DNA from: Buxus sempervirens
Taxonomy: Eukaryota; Streptophyta; Magnoliopsida; Buxales; Buxaceae
Length of the DNA: 64,000 bases
Direction: 5' to 3'
Assembly: GCA_947561395.2 (NCBI GenBank)
Contig: OX387182.1
Coordinates: 39,425,949 to 39,489,948 of the forward strand
Position 1 is the stretch's first letter, and every line of letters starts with the position of its first letter. Shown here piece by piece: positions 1 through 10,673 of the stretch. The notes beneath the pieces are model-generated. The model saw only the letters and a program-made list of their open reading frames with translations, had not been told where the DNA came from and searched no databases. A program made the position numbers and the translations under genes.

Positions 1-276
1 AACCCCCCGGGCCTCTGAAAGCCCTTGAATTTCAGATCATTTTCTCTTTATTGTGGGACCTGTTGGAAGCCCTAGAATATTCCAACAATTCAAAGAAAAA
101 AAAAAGAGAAGCAAATAAAGAAAAAAAAATCCAAACTCGTGTTCACCCAGCTTGCACATAGGCATTCCTAGGCATGTGAATGAGATTAATTGGGCACTGA
201 TTTTTTATTTTATTTTTCACCAGGTACTAATACACTTGCAATCATAGCTCCTGTAACCAGATCAAGAGCTTGCGCC
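1..276 (+). other. Element A: end of 5' leader with candidate splice acceptor
   Basis: Bases 1-60 hold the last unit of the leader tandem repeat seen in full in element B (motif GGCCTCTGAAAGCC...TTTGAATTTCAGA). Bases 205-223 form a pyrimidine-rich tract ending in CACCAG, a good 3' splice site followed by GTACTAAT. Between 224 and the gag ATG at 277 the gag frame is open and encodes APVTRSRA, a peptide also present upstream of the gag ATG in element C (APVTRSKA). Conservation of this stretch suggests it is translated from a spliced upstream exon; that is inference. Confidence 0.6.
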
Positions 277-2571
277 ATGAATCCCATTGAAGACGAAGCT
301 GATGCTTCTCATCCAGATGTTGTCCTACTCCAAGAATAAGTGGCAGGACTAGCCCGAATGCTAGAGAACATATTGTCTGTGCAGGCCCAACAAATGCAGG
401 CCCAGAACCAGGCATCCACATCCAACCCTGCACCTCCACCCCAAGTCAATATTCCACCTCCAGTGCAACCAATTCCTGAACCCGTCTATGAACCCACCCC
501 TGAACCAATACTGATCAGGGATGAGACAGCTGAATCAAACAAGGCTAAGGAAAAGGAAAGGATAAGGGAAGAGCTTGAAAGAAATTTCCTGCACAAACTG
601 GAAATGATCCAAGATGAACTTAGAGAAGTAAAAGGGGTGAGCAACTTTGGGGGCACCAACTTTGAGGATTTATGCTTATACCCTAATGTTAACTTGCCGG
701 CTAAGTTTCAGTGCCCAGATCTAGACAAGTATGATGGCACAGGATGCCCCATGAGCCACCTGAAGTTATACTGTGGTGCCCTATGCCAGTTTGGGCGGGA
801 TGAAGGTTTTCTGATTCAGCTTTTCCAAAGGAGCCTGACTGGAACCGCATTAAGGTGGTTCGCTACTCTCGACCATGGGAAGATTAGAAGATGGAAGGAC
901 CTAGCAGATGCCTTCCTAGCTCAGTACCGTTTCAATTCAGAGATCGTGCCAGACAGGTATGACGTAATGAGAATGAGCAAAGGAAGGGATGAGACTGTAA
1001 GGCAGTACGCCAAGAGGTGGAGGGAGACAGCCTCCCAAGTCAGGCCACCTATTCTAGAGCAGGAAATGATTTCCACCTTCATCAGTACATTGGGTCAACC
1101 ATTCTACAGCCACCTGGTGGGACAGACCACCACTAATTTTGCGGCTTTAGTACAAGTGGCCGACCGAATCGAAGACGGAATCAGGTCGGGTAAAATAATT
1201 GACCACTCTGCTATGGTCAATCAGCAAGACCCCAATATGAAGAAAGGAAGCGGGATTAAGAAGAATGGGAACAAGAAAGAAGGGGAGGTAAACATGGTAC
1301 AGCCACCATCAGGCCCTAACAAGCCCATACAAATCAACATACCCGCTCATTTTCCTACTCCATCTCCATCTACCCAGGCCCCTATGAGGGTTAATGTTCC
1401 AGCAGCACCTTCAGACCAAAAAAGGGTTTTTACTAAGGAGGAAAAGGATGCTTATTTTGCAGCAAGAAGAAATAGGGTTTTCACCCCTATTCCAATGACT
1501 CATTCTCAATTGCTGCCCACCTTATTGCAAGGAGGGTATATCACTTTAAGAGAACCCAATCCGAATGCACCTAAGGGGAGAAATTTTGACCCCTCCACCA
1601 CTTGTGATTACCACATGGGTGCACCTGGGCACCCTACTGACAAGTGCTGGCCTTTGAAACATGCCATTCAGGATTTACTGGACCAGAATACCCTGTCTTT
1701 CAATACAGGAGCTCCCAATCCTCCTAGAACAGATATTGGACAGAACCCTCTGCCCCAGCATCATGGGGCAGGCCCATCTAATGTTATAGGTATCGTCTCT
1801 TCTGATGAAATAACCTTTGATCCATCTCAGTTAATTGCTCCAATAGGGACAAGGGTCAAGGTTTATTTTAACAGAATAAACAAAGAAAAAGAAATAAATG
1901 TCATTTCAAAGGGGAATGATAGTGCTGCAAAGAACATTAGCTCATCTCTGGACCGGGTCTCGTCCCTCATGGCCCAAATGAACATTACAAAACCACCATT
2001 GGTCATTAATTGCAGTCCATCCACCTTTACTTCACCCATTCAGTCAAAACCACCATTGGTCATAAATTGTGACCCCTTTAATGCATCAGTCACTTCTGTG
2101 ACCCCTCAACCAAAACAACTTCCACCATTGGTCGTTGATATCCCTCTCACTCAAATTTCATCATCCAAGTCTAAACTTCCTCCCTTGGTGATAAATGTCC
2201 CCAAGCCTTCCTACTCTGAATCGGCTGTACCATGGAACTACAGTGAAGCTTTTACCACTACATACCCTGCAACTGAAAGCAAGGAAGAAGTGAACCTCAT
2301 GATGAGGTCAGGAAAATGTGTAGGGGTGGAAGAAAAACAAAAAGAAACAGAGAAGGAGAAGGAAGAAGAAAAAAATAAAGGAAAGACCAAGATAGGGGAT
2401 GATGCCCCTCAGGTAACTAACAGTGAGGTTGCGGACCTCATGAAGATAATAAAAAAGAGTGAGTTCAATGTTGTCGAACAGTTGAACAAAGTCCCTGCCC
2501 AGATCTCAATACTGGGCCTATTGTTAAATTCTGAAAAACATAGGGACTCCTTGTTAAGGATACTCCAGGGG
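277..2571 (+). pseudogene. gag: Element A gag (capsid/nucleocapsid) region, broken
   Basis: Gag forms the virus-like particle in the cytoplasm and packages the element RNA. The ATG at 277 (MNPIEDEAD) matches the start in B. A TAA at 337-339 replaces the CAA codon seen in B and C, so translation would end after 20 codons; the frame is then open to 2607. A proline-rich segment (about 430-530) and a charged, coiled-coil-like stretch (about 530-640) precede the retrotransposon gag domain (about 754-1180; motifs RSLTGTALRWF and VRQYAKRWRE). A Tat-type zinc-knuckle variant C-x2-H-x5-H-x4-C lies near 1606-1655. The tail repeats the motif PPLVIN several times. A run of four G at 2568-2571, five in B, shifts the frame before protease. 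Confidence 0.9.
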
Positions 2572-4256
2572 CCCATGTGCCTAAAAATATTGAACCAGAC
2601 CAACTAGGCCGGATGGTTGGGCAAATCTTATCCCATAATGTTATAACCTTTTCAGAGACCGAGATCAGCCCAGCAGGGTACCATCATGTTGATCCATTGC
2701 ACATAGCTGTACTCAGTAAGGGTTGCATGATAGCCCGGGTCTTGATTGATAATGGGTCGGCTCTCAATGTCTGCCCGTTAATAACCTTTGTTAAGCTCGG
2801 TCTGGAGCAAAACAAAATCAAACAGAATGGAAGAATCATAAGAGCCTTTGACAGCTCTAAAACACACTCCTTAGGAGAGGTCGAACTGCCGGTCACAATT
2901 GGACCGTATATTTTCAACATCACATTTGAAGTGATGGATATACCTGCAGCCTTCAACCTACTCCTAGGAAGGCCGTGGATTCATACGGCTAGGGCTATAC
3001 CATCTACCCTCCACCAAAGAGTTAAATATATCAGAGGGCAAAAGGTGATTACTGTCCTAGCCGAAAATTTGGTTCCTCCCATGTGGTCCCCTGATGTACC
3101 CTGCATAAACATGGAAATGACTGCTGATAAGATGGCATTTCACTCTTTCCAATTTGAAACTGTTAATTTCATACCTGGGGGGTATCAGGAAAAAGAAGGA
3201 AAGTTGACCTGTGCTGAGAAGATGGTCAAGAATGTGTTGGAAAAGTACGACTTTTACCTTGGAAAAGGTCTGGGGGTTAACCTGCAAGGAAGGATAGAAC
3301 CGATACAGGTTAAGAAGATGGTCCACAGAGCAGGATTGGGGGCCAAGCCAAGGAAGTGGAGAAGTCAGAAGGAAATGGAAAACATGAAATTCCCTCACAT
3401 CAGGGAAACTTTTCCTAAGCTTTCTCACATGATTCAGCTGTCTCCTCCTGAGGATCAGTCCAAACCCCCATACTATAACATCAATCCATTCCAGAAACCT
3501 AAGTCCTCAACCATGCAACCATATGTTCGACCTCCACCTCCACAAGCATTGGGTGGGCCTGGGCCACATACAGAACAGAATCATGATTTCTCTGAGGACG
3601 TGGGAGCCTTTTTTGTCATGACAGAAGGCAACAAAGAAGAAGGAGCAGAGGAGCTACCTTTTATTGATTGGGCTGCAGTAGAAGTTCCATCTCGAACTAG
3701 CCCTACAGAAGAAACAGGCGATGCAACTCACCCAGTATTGGTGATTTTGGATGCGGACCCTGAGCTTGAGGAGCAGGCTTGTATCCCTGCCCCAAATTCT
3801 CTTATTCTGAATAATTGGGAGGAAACTCCCCTTACTTTTGAAGCCGCGTTTGTTTGGCAAACAGACATGGCTTCCAAAAAAAAAACTCCATTAGTGGAAT
3901 GCCCTTTCCCTGAAGGTTTTAATGAGCCTTCGTCTTCAGGGAAAAATTTTGTAGAAGGCTCTCAAAAAACACAAGAAGATTTTCCAATTTTTTATAGAAA
4001 AAATAAATTTTTCAAAAAGGTCCAAACCACTTATGAACCATATAAGCAAACGGAATTGGACCAGGATGAGTATGACTTCGACCTCGAGCTCGACTTTGAC
4101 CTAATGGGGGTTGAAGAAGAGACCGGGGACGAAGAAGACGACCCTCCAAAGGAAATCACATATCAATTAGAGCGTCATGAAAAGGGGGTCCAACCCAATA
4201 TTGAAGAGACCATATCAATAAACCCAGGGACCGAAGATGACCCAAAAATAGTAAAG
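2572..4256 (+). pseudogene. pro: Element A protease and acidic linker of pol
   Basis: The aspartic protease cleaves the Gag-Pol polyprotein. The active-site motif is DNGSA near 2748-2762, within VLIDNGSALNVCP, followed by the flap-side motif ILGEVELPVTIG-like sequence and LLLGRPWIH near 2960-2990. The protease keeps an open frame here, but it is out of phase with upstream gag because of the one-base loss at 2568-2571. From about 3500 to 4230 the frame encodes a proline-rich and then strongly acidic linker (runs of E and D near 4070-4140). This linker is also present in B, but about 540 bp of it is missing in C. In Ogre elements an intron lies between protease and RT; here the segment is open reading frame in both A and B. 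Confidence 0.87.
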
Positions 4257-5640
4257 ATTGGGGTATGCCTATCTGAGGTACAGCGAGATGTAATGATACG
4301 ATTCTTGGCTGATTATGAAGATGTATTTGCATGGTCGTATCGGGATATGCCAGGTTTAGACACGGACATGGTTGTGCATAGGCTACCCATTCTACCAGAT
4401 GCCAAGCCAGTTAAGCAGAAACTGAGAAGGTTAAAACCTGAATGGACATTGAAGGTCAAAGATGAAATGGTTAAGCAATTCTAAGCTGGGTTCTTAGTAG
4501 TCTCCACGTACCCCGAATGGCTTGCAAATATAGTGCCAGTACCAAAGAAGGATGGAAAGGTTAGAATGTGCGTAGATTATAGAGATTTGAATAAGGCAAG
4601 TCCAAAGGATGATTTTCCACTTCCACACATTGACATCTTGGTGGACAACACTGCTGTACATAGTCTATTCTCATTCATGGATGGCTTCTCTGGGTACAAT
4701 CAAATTAAGATGGCTAAGGAAGACCAAGAGAAGACAGCCTTCATCACACCTTGGGGTACCTTCCATTACACTGTCATGCCATTTGGGCTTAAGAATGCCG
4801 GGGCAACCTACCAACGGGCCATGACAGCCTTATTCCATGATATGATCCATAAGGAGATGGAGGTTTATGTGGATGATATGATAGCTAAATCATGTGAAGA
4901 AGAAGACCACTTGATCAACTTGAAGAAGGTGTTTGACCGGCTCAGGAAATACAGTCTAAGGCTTAACCCTGCGAAATGTGTCTTTGGGGCTACATCAGGA
5001 AAATTATTGGGCTTTATAGTAAGTAGAAGGGGAATTGAGATAGACCCAGCTAAAGCTAAAGCAATCATCGAAATGCCATCACCTAGAACAGAGAGGGAGG
5101 TTCGTGGTTTTCTTGGAAGGATTCAGTACATAAGCCGGTTCATAGCACAGCTCACCGCTATCTGTGAACCAATTTTCAAGCTTCTAAGGAAGAATAACCC
5201 GACAGTCTGGAATGACGATTGCCAAGAAGCCTTTGACACAATAAAGGAGTATTTATTGAACCCACCTGTGCTAGTACCACCAACTCCAGGAAGACCATTG
5301 ATTTTATACTTGTCTGTTTTGGAGACGTCAATGGGGTGTGTCTTGGGACAGCATGACGATACAGGCAGAAAGGAAAGGGCGATTTACTACTTAAGCAAGA
5401 AATTTACAGAATATGAAGCAAAGTATTCCCCTTTGGAAAAGACTTGTTGTGCCTTAGTGTGGGCAACTCAAAGACTGAGGCATTATTTCCTTAGTCACTC
5501 CACCTTATTGATATCCTGAATGGACCCTTTGAAGTATTTATTTGAGAAACCAGCTTTAACTGGCAGAACAGCAAAGTGGCAGTTGTTACTCTCTGAATTT
5601 GACCTCACCTATATCACACAGAAAGCCATTAAGGGTCAAG
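4257..5640 (+). pseudogene. Element A reverse transcriptase and RNase H
   Basis: RT copies the element RNA into cDNA inside the particle. Visible motifs are QKLRRLKPEW (about 4410-4440), VDYRDLNKASPKDDFPLPHID (from 4573), MPFGLKNAGATYQR, and the catalytic YVDDM at 4866-4880. The gypsy RNase H follows (about 5290-5515, with LETSMGCVLGQ and YSPLEKTCCALVWA). Two stops break it: TAA at 4482-4484, where C has CAA (KQFQAGF), and TGA at 5517-5519, where B has CGA (LISRMDPL). Both are C-to-T changes. Apart from these the catalytic residues are intact, so the copy looks recently dead. Confidence 0.9.
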
Positions 5641-7481
5641 CCATTGCTGATCACCTAGCCACACACCCTTTACCAGAATACCAACCTTTAAAGACTAATT
5701 TTCCTGATGAGGCAATCATGTTTACTGAAGAAGAAGAAGGGGAAAGCTCGTGGCAAATGTTTTTTGATAGGGCCACCAATATGAATGGAAATGGAATAGG
5801 GGCTGTTTTGATCAAGCCAGATAGGGCACATATCCCAATCGCAGTGAAGCTTAGGTTCCAATGCACGAACAATATAGCAGAGTATGAAGCATGCATAATT
5901 GGATTGCAAGCTGCCTTAGACCATGAAGTAGAGGAACTTGACGTATATGGGGATTCGAGTCTTATCATCTTCCAAACAACGGGTGAATGGAAAACCAAGG
6001 ATCACAAATTGATCCCCTATCACCAGTATTTGGAACAAATAAGCAATAAATTTACTCGAATTTCTTTCAATTATATGCCAAGGGCCAAAAATCAGTTTGC
6101 AGATGCTCTAGTAACATTGGCTTCAATGGTCAGTATGCCAGAAGGTGTTGATATTAGACCATTGGAAATTGAAGTAAGAGATGAACCAGCTTATTGCCTT
6201 ATTCTAGAAGAAACCCCAGAAGAAGAGGTACCGTGGTTTCAAGATATTAAGAACTTCCTAAATGATCAGAGTTTGCCAGAAAATGTCACTTCTACAGAGA
6301 AAAGAACAATACAGAGGTTGGCAGGACAGTTCTTACTAAGTGGTGGGCAGTTGTACAAAAGATCACACAATGATATACTACTTAGATGTGTTGCCAAGAC
6401 CGAGTCAGAAAGGCTAGTTGAAACTGTACATGGTGGAGTGTGTGGACCCCATATGAACGGGCACATGCTTGCCAAGAAAATTCTGCGATTGGGATATTAC
6501 TGGTCGACTATGGAGCATGATTGCTATATACATGTCAAAAGGTGTCATTTATGCCAAGTGTATGTGGATAACAAGAATGCACCTCCAAGTGAATTACACA
6601 ACATGACATCCCCATGGCCCTTCTCCATGTGGGGTATAGACGTCATTGGAATGATCTCTCCAAAGGCATCAAATGGACACAGGTTTATACTTGTAGCAAT
6701 CGATTACTTCACCAAGTGGGTAGAGGCAGCTTCATATGCAAACATTACAAGTAGCCACGTTTTGAAATTCTTGAAGCACAATATCATTTGTTGCTACGGT
6801 TTGCCAAGTGCCATAGTATCAGACAATGCTTCAAACCTTAAGAACAAGGACATGAGAAGGATGTGTGAACAGTTTCAAATTACCCACCACAAGTCAGCTC
6901 CGTATAGACCAAAGATGAATGGGGCAGTGGAAGTTGCAAATAAGAATATAAAGAAGATCATTCAAAAGATGGTAGTGAGTTTTAAAGATTGACATGAAAT
7001 GCTGCCACTTGCTCTACATGCTAACAGAACCTCAATTCGAACTTCTACAGGGGCAACCCCGTATTCCTTAGTATATGGAATGGAAGCAGTTTAACCAGTG
7101 GAAGTGGAAATACCTTCACTAAGAGTGCTAATGGAAGATGAATTAGAAGAAGCTGAATGGATACAATCAAGACATGATCAACTCAATCTAATAGAGGAAA
7201 AGCGATTAAAAGCGCTTTGCCATGGCCAATTGTATCAGAAGAGAATGGCCAGGGCTTACAATAAGAAGGTTAAGCCCAGAACTTTCCAAGAAGGAAATTT
7301 AGTATTGAAGAAAATCTTAGCCTTTTTAGAAGACCCTCGTAGAAAGTTCAAACCAAATTGGGAAGGACTTTATGTGGTCAAGAAGATCTTATCAGGAGGT
7401 GCTCTCATCTTAATAGAAATGGATAGGAAGGATTTTCCTGAGCCAATTAACTCTGATGCAGTAAAGAGATATTTTCCATGA
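5641..7481 (+). pseudogene. Element A archaeal-type RNase H and integrase
   Basis: The second RNase H (about 5745-6125) starts at WQMFFDRATNMNG and carries the acidic set D (FFD), E (AEYEA), D (GDSSLI) and D (FADAL); this extra domain marks the Tat lineage. Integrase follows: an HHCC zinc finger (about 6430-6560, HGG...H...CHLC), then the catalytic core with D in WGIDVIG (about 6630), D in VSDNASN (about 6820) and E in the position NGAVEVANKN (about 6925). The C-terminal part (about 7330-7480) contains GLYVVKKILSGGALIL, resembling the GPY module of B and C. TGA at 6990-6992 (TGG in C) and TAA at 7092-7094 (TTA in B) break the frame. Confidence 0.9.
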
Positions 7482-8427
7482 ATGAATATTACTAGGAAAT
7501 GATCTGAGGCCATTTTTCCTTATATCCCAAAATTTGCATCCCTAGTCAAGCCAATTTGAGCCTGTTCGTCTTTTTTGTTAAACCTAAACTGGACTTACAG
7601 TCTTATACTGGGGCAAGGCCAATAAGGGCAAAGCCAATAGGGGCGAAAGAAAAAAAAAAGAGAAAAAAAAAGAGAATAAAAAAAAATAGGGGCAAATGAA
7701 AGCCAAATACAAAAGAAGAGGAATGGGATTGAATTCACCATGACTGTAAATCCGGTTGACCCATTTTCACACTTAGAAAATTTTGAGCCTTTAATACCTT
7801 TTCTTTCATAAACCGAGCTTAGCCTTTGTTTCGTCCTATTATTAAGCCCTCGGTGATTTTAGTATATTCATTCAACTTTCAGAGTAAGATTAGTGATGAC
7901 GGAATGCAGAAGCCAACCCTAGTGAAAACCATAATTGGCACTAGGGGCAAGAAGGGCAAAAGGAAAAAAAAAGAAAAAAAAAAAGAAAAAAAAATCAAAT
8001 CAAAGGTTGAGTTGATCATGTGGTCCAAATGTAATCAACATAAGCACTAGAAACTGAGCAGATTAGCAGGGTCAATCATGAAGGTAAAGCCATTAGGGGA
8101 TGATTCTAAAGGTCACGGGGTAGACAGATTTGGTCTCTCCCTATTGCTTGGACTACCCTCTTCATTATTTAACCTGATTTTAATTCCTTTAATTATATGT
8201 GATTAAGTGTTTTGGATCAGCTTTCAAAAAAAAAAAAACTATACTTTGGCCAGTGATGAGAAATCAAATACTTTTTCATAAAACTTCTGTTTTTATAAGC
8301 ATCTGAGAATTCTGAGGCCAATAATATAAAACCTAATTTTGAATTAAATCTATTATCTTTCCACTAATGGAGTTTGCTTTTGTATAAAAGTATGAAAAAA
8401 AATGAATGAAAAAAAAGATAAAAGAAT
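7482..8427. other. Element A non-coding gap between integrase and antisense gene 1
   Basis: Pol (plus strand) and antisense gene 1 (minus strand) converge here, so the segment should hold both 3' ends. It contains short repeats of AGGGGCAA / GCCAATAGGGGC (7605-7690), A-rich tracts (7650-7690 and 7960-7995) and no open frame that resembles a protein. The same segment is present in B (18464-19356, inverted) with roughly one difference in ten bases over the piece I compared, and in C (60495-61439). Confidence 0.7.
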
Positions 8428-10207
8428 CTAATCCCTACTCCCTAACTGCTCCTCAAGTTCCCTAATCCTAGCTGCCTGAGTTGCAATGATTCCAGAAGCA
8501 CCCTCTGCATCAGGATCACTCAAAAAGGAGATGACCTCATCTGAAAAAGAATGCTTGATCTTCAACGCCCTAAGGTCGGCCAAGGAATCCTGATATTTCT
8601 TCCGCATCACTCGGACTTCAAAGCGATGAGCTTGCCTTTGTTCTTCAAGTTTCTTCTCCATGGCAATACGGCCAGACTTCTGCTCCTGAAGTTTCCTCTC
8701 CAGAACAAGGACTTTTATCCTAAGTTCTTGAGCCTCCCGTACCCATATTTGATGAAGCCGCCTATGGGTTGCCCTTTCAGACTCCAGAATGTCCTCATAA
8801 GTAGGGGGAAGAACAACAGGAGGATCTTCTGGTACTGGGGCATGACTCTGCACCTGCTCTTTGATCCAAAAGTGATAGTCCTTCACATGGGACTCAGAAA
8901 AGACAGGACCCCGCAGAAAGCGAACATAGGACCACTCATTCATTAATTGAGCATTTAGCCCCATGGTGGCTGATGTAAGTGGTCCTACAAGGCTCTCGTA
9001 GCCAGTTGGGATCATAATTCCCTGGGTCGCTCCAAACTGTCGAAGAACCCTCAAAGGAAGATAGAGAACAACAGATTTCAAGCCTGCCAGGACCAGAAAG
9101 TTCCTATCTCTGAAGCTGATCACTGTCTCTGGATTGGGTTGATAAGTGCCTGGCCATCTCACTTGATCATCCTGGAGAGTACCCAAGAAAGTGAACCATC
9201 CCTGCTTGCCGCCTTTGATATTAGGACAACCCCTGTGGCTCATCAGAACAGGAACTTTCAACCTTGGAAAGAAGCGGCGAGTTATCTCTTCAACTTGGCT
9301 CAGATGGTCAAGCAACCAAAGCTGCAGAAAAGGGGAGTATTTCAATTTATTTCCAAAAAGGAAAAAAAAAGAGAAAAAGAAAAAAAAAAGAAAAGAAGGA
9401 AAAAAGAAAAAAAAAAGAAAGAAAGAAGAAAAAAAAGAGAAGAGAAGAAGGAAAAGAAAAAGAAGAAGAAAAAAAAAAGAGAGAAAAAAAATATATGTTT
9501 ATTTTTACCTGTAGGATAGGGGCGCAGGCAAGGAAGCGTTTCTTCTTTCTGAAATAACAGTCAGTAAGGGCCTAGTATATCTCTGCTAAGATCATAGGGG
9601 CCAACCTCTCACGTTCCCTAACCTGGCAGATAATTGAGATAAGAGCCAAGTCAACCTGGTCATCACCCCGTGGAAAAAGCAACTGATTGACCACTACCAC
9701 AGTCAATGCATTAAACCTGGCATCCTTGTCCCCACTCCTTAGAAGTTTTTCAGTCAAAAAGGTCTTGGACAAGGTCAATAGGGTATCAGAATTCCCTAAG
9801 TCTTTCTTCCCTATACCCAGGAATGTAGAGGCCTCCTTTTTGTAACTAGGCTTTAGGGGTGGGTTCACAACTTTTTCAGAAAATCTTAGGCCAAGGATGG
9901 TTTCAATTTCTTCTATGGTAGGAGTCATCTCTTTGTCATCAAAACGGAAAAGATTCAGTTCTGGAACCCAGTGTCCAATCAAAGCTTCAATAATTTCCCA
10001 CTTAAAGGGAATTTTAGGGATGTGTAGGATATGCCCTAAGTGGATGGAATCCCAACGAATCTCCTCATCAAGGGTCATGGAGTTAACCAATCTATCATAG
10101 AAGGAGTCCACAATGTTATACCTGGTGAGATTAGGAGGTTTGGATCTAACAGGGTGTCTTGTAGGAGAAGATTCAACGGCAGGAGAAAGCGGCGTAGGGG
10201 AAGCCAT
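8428..10207 (-). pseudogene. Element A antisense gene 1: DUF7745/PMD-like protein, two exons
   Basis: Two exons on the minus strand: 10207-9509 (699 bp, start MASPTPLSP) and 9321-8428 (894 bp), joined in phase across CAG|GTAAAA and TTCTGCAG|CTTTGG to give a protein of about 530 residues. Exon 1 contains HLGHILHIPKIPFKWEIIEAL and ELTPTIEE-like sequence (KEMTPTIEEIETILGL), which I recognise as the plant DUF7745/PMD-like fold found in many transposable elements; its biochemical role is unknown. The second half of exon 2 is heptad-rich and probably a coiled coil (ESERATHRRLHQIW onward). A TAG at about 9572-9574 replaces a CAG retained in B (AEIYQALTD). The gene has its own TATA box and lies tail-to-tail with pol. 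Confidence 0.8.
9322..9508 (-). other. Intron of antisense gene 1 in A, almost pure pyrimidine on the coding strand
   Basis: The intron is 187 bp. On the plus strand about 9355-9490 is nearly uninterrupted A/G (GAAAAA-type tracts); on the coding minus strand it is a T/C tract leading to the acceptor. The B copy is 124 bp (17446-17569) and C has a comparable purine tract at 62355-62525, so length varies freely while composition is kept. Long lysine-rich open frames on the plus strand here are by-products of composition. Confidence 0.75.
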
Positions 10208-10298
10208 GGAAGCGCCAAAGAAGCCAAGGAAAGCGAGAAAAGACGTGCTCAGGGAGTTTTCCAACTAATAAAAGTGTCTCAATGACGTTCCCTATGAG

Positions 10299-10458
10299 TT
10301 TATATAGAAAAAATCGTAAGGCAGTAAAATCCGTAATTATACTACGGGCATAGCGCGCCCGTATAGGATATACGGACACCCTTGACCGTGAAACCTTCAC
10401 GGGCAGAGTGCGCTCGTAGTAACTTTACGGTCACGGCTTGCTCGTAGTATAAGTACGG
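10299..10458 (-). promoter_or_regulatory. Promoter of antisense gene 1 in A: TATA box plus five-unit dyad array
   Basis: On the minus strand TATATAAA lies at 10306-10299, about 92-100 bp before the ATG. Directly upstream (10331-10458) are five dyads of the form CCGTA-N7-TACGG, including CCGTA/TACGG twice, CCGTG/CACGG and two with CTCGTA/TACGG. The spacer is seven bases in every unit and the repeat period is about 27 bp. The same arrangement precedes gene 1 in B. The TATA call is firm; a regulatory role for the array is inference. Confidence 0.7.
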
Positions 10459-10673
10459 TTCTGCCGAAAAAATGCAAAAAAATGGGAATTTTTAATTTCT
10501 TTGTTTCCCTAAGCTTCACCTGTCCCTGCTTTAACATTCATCATGTAATAAAAACTGAAAAGAAAGAAGAAAAGAACACAAATGAATGAAAATTAAACTT
10601 CTTTTATATATACGAATGTTTACATGACTTTTGTCAAAAATACAAAGGTATATGAAAAATCCTAATCTACTGT
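10459..10673. other. Short non-coding gap between antisense genes 1 and 2
   Basis: AT-rich sequence containing the 3' end of antisense gene 2. It includes TATATATA at about 10604-10612 and no open frame of note. Gene 2 ends at 10674 and the upstream dyad array of gene 1 begins at 10458, so the two antisense genes are arranged head-to-tail about 0.2 kb apart. Confidence 0.6.

Noticed and set aside
3690-4240. Linker between protease and RT as an intron in A and B
   Set aside because: The frame is open throughout in both, with conserved acidic residues, and I see no convincing acceptor with a pyrimidine tract at its end.
9139-9557. Lysine/glutamate-rich open frames on the plus strand (also 17397-17728 and 62346-62534)
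   Set aside because: They follow the purine tract of the antisense intron; three overlapping frames are open at once because of composition, and none is conserved as protein.
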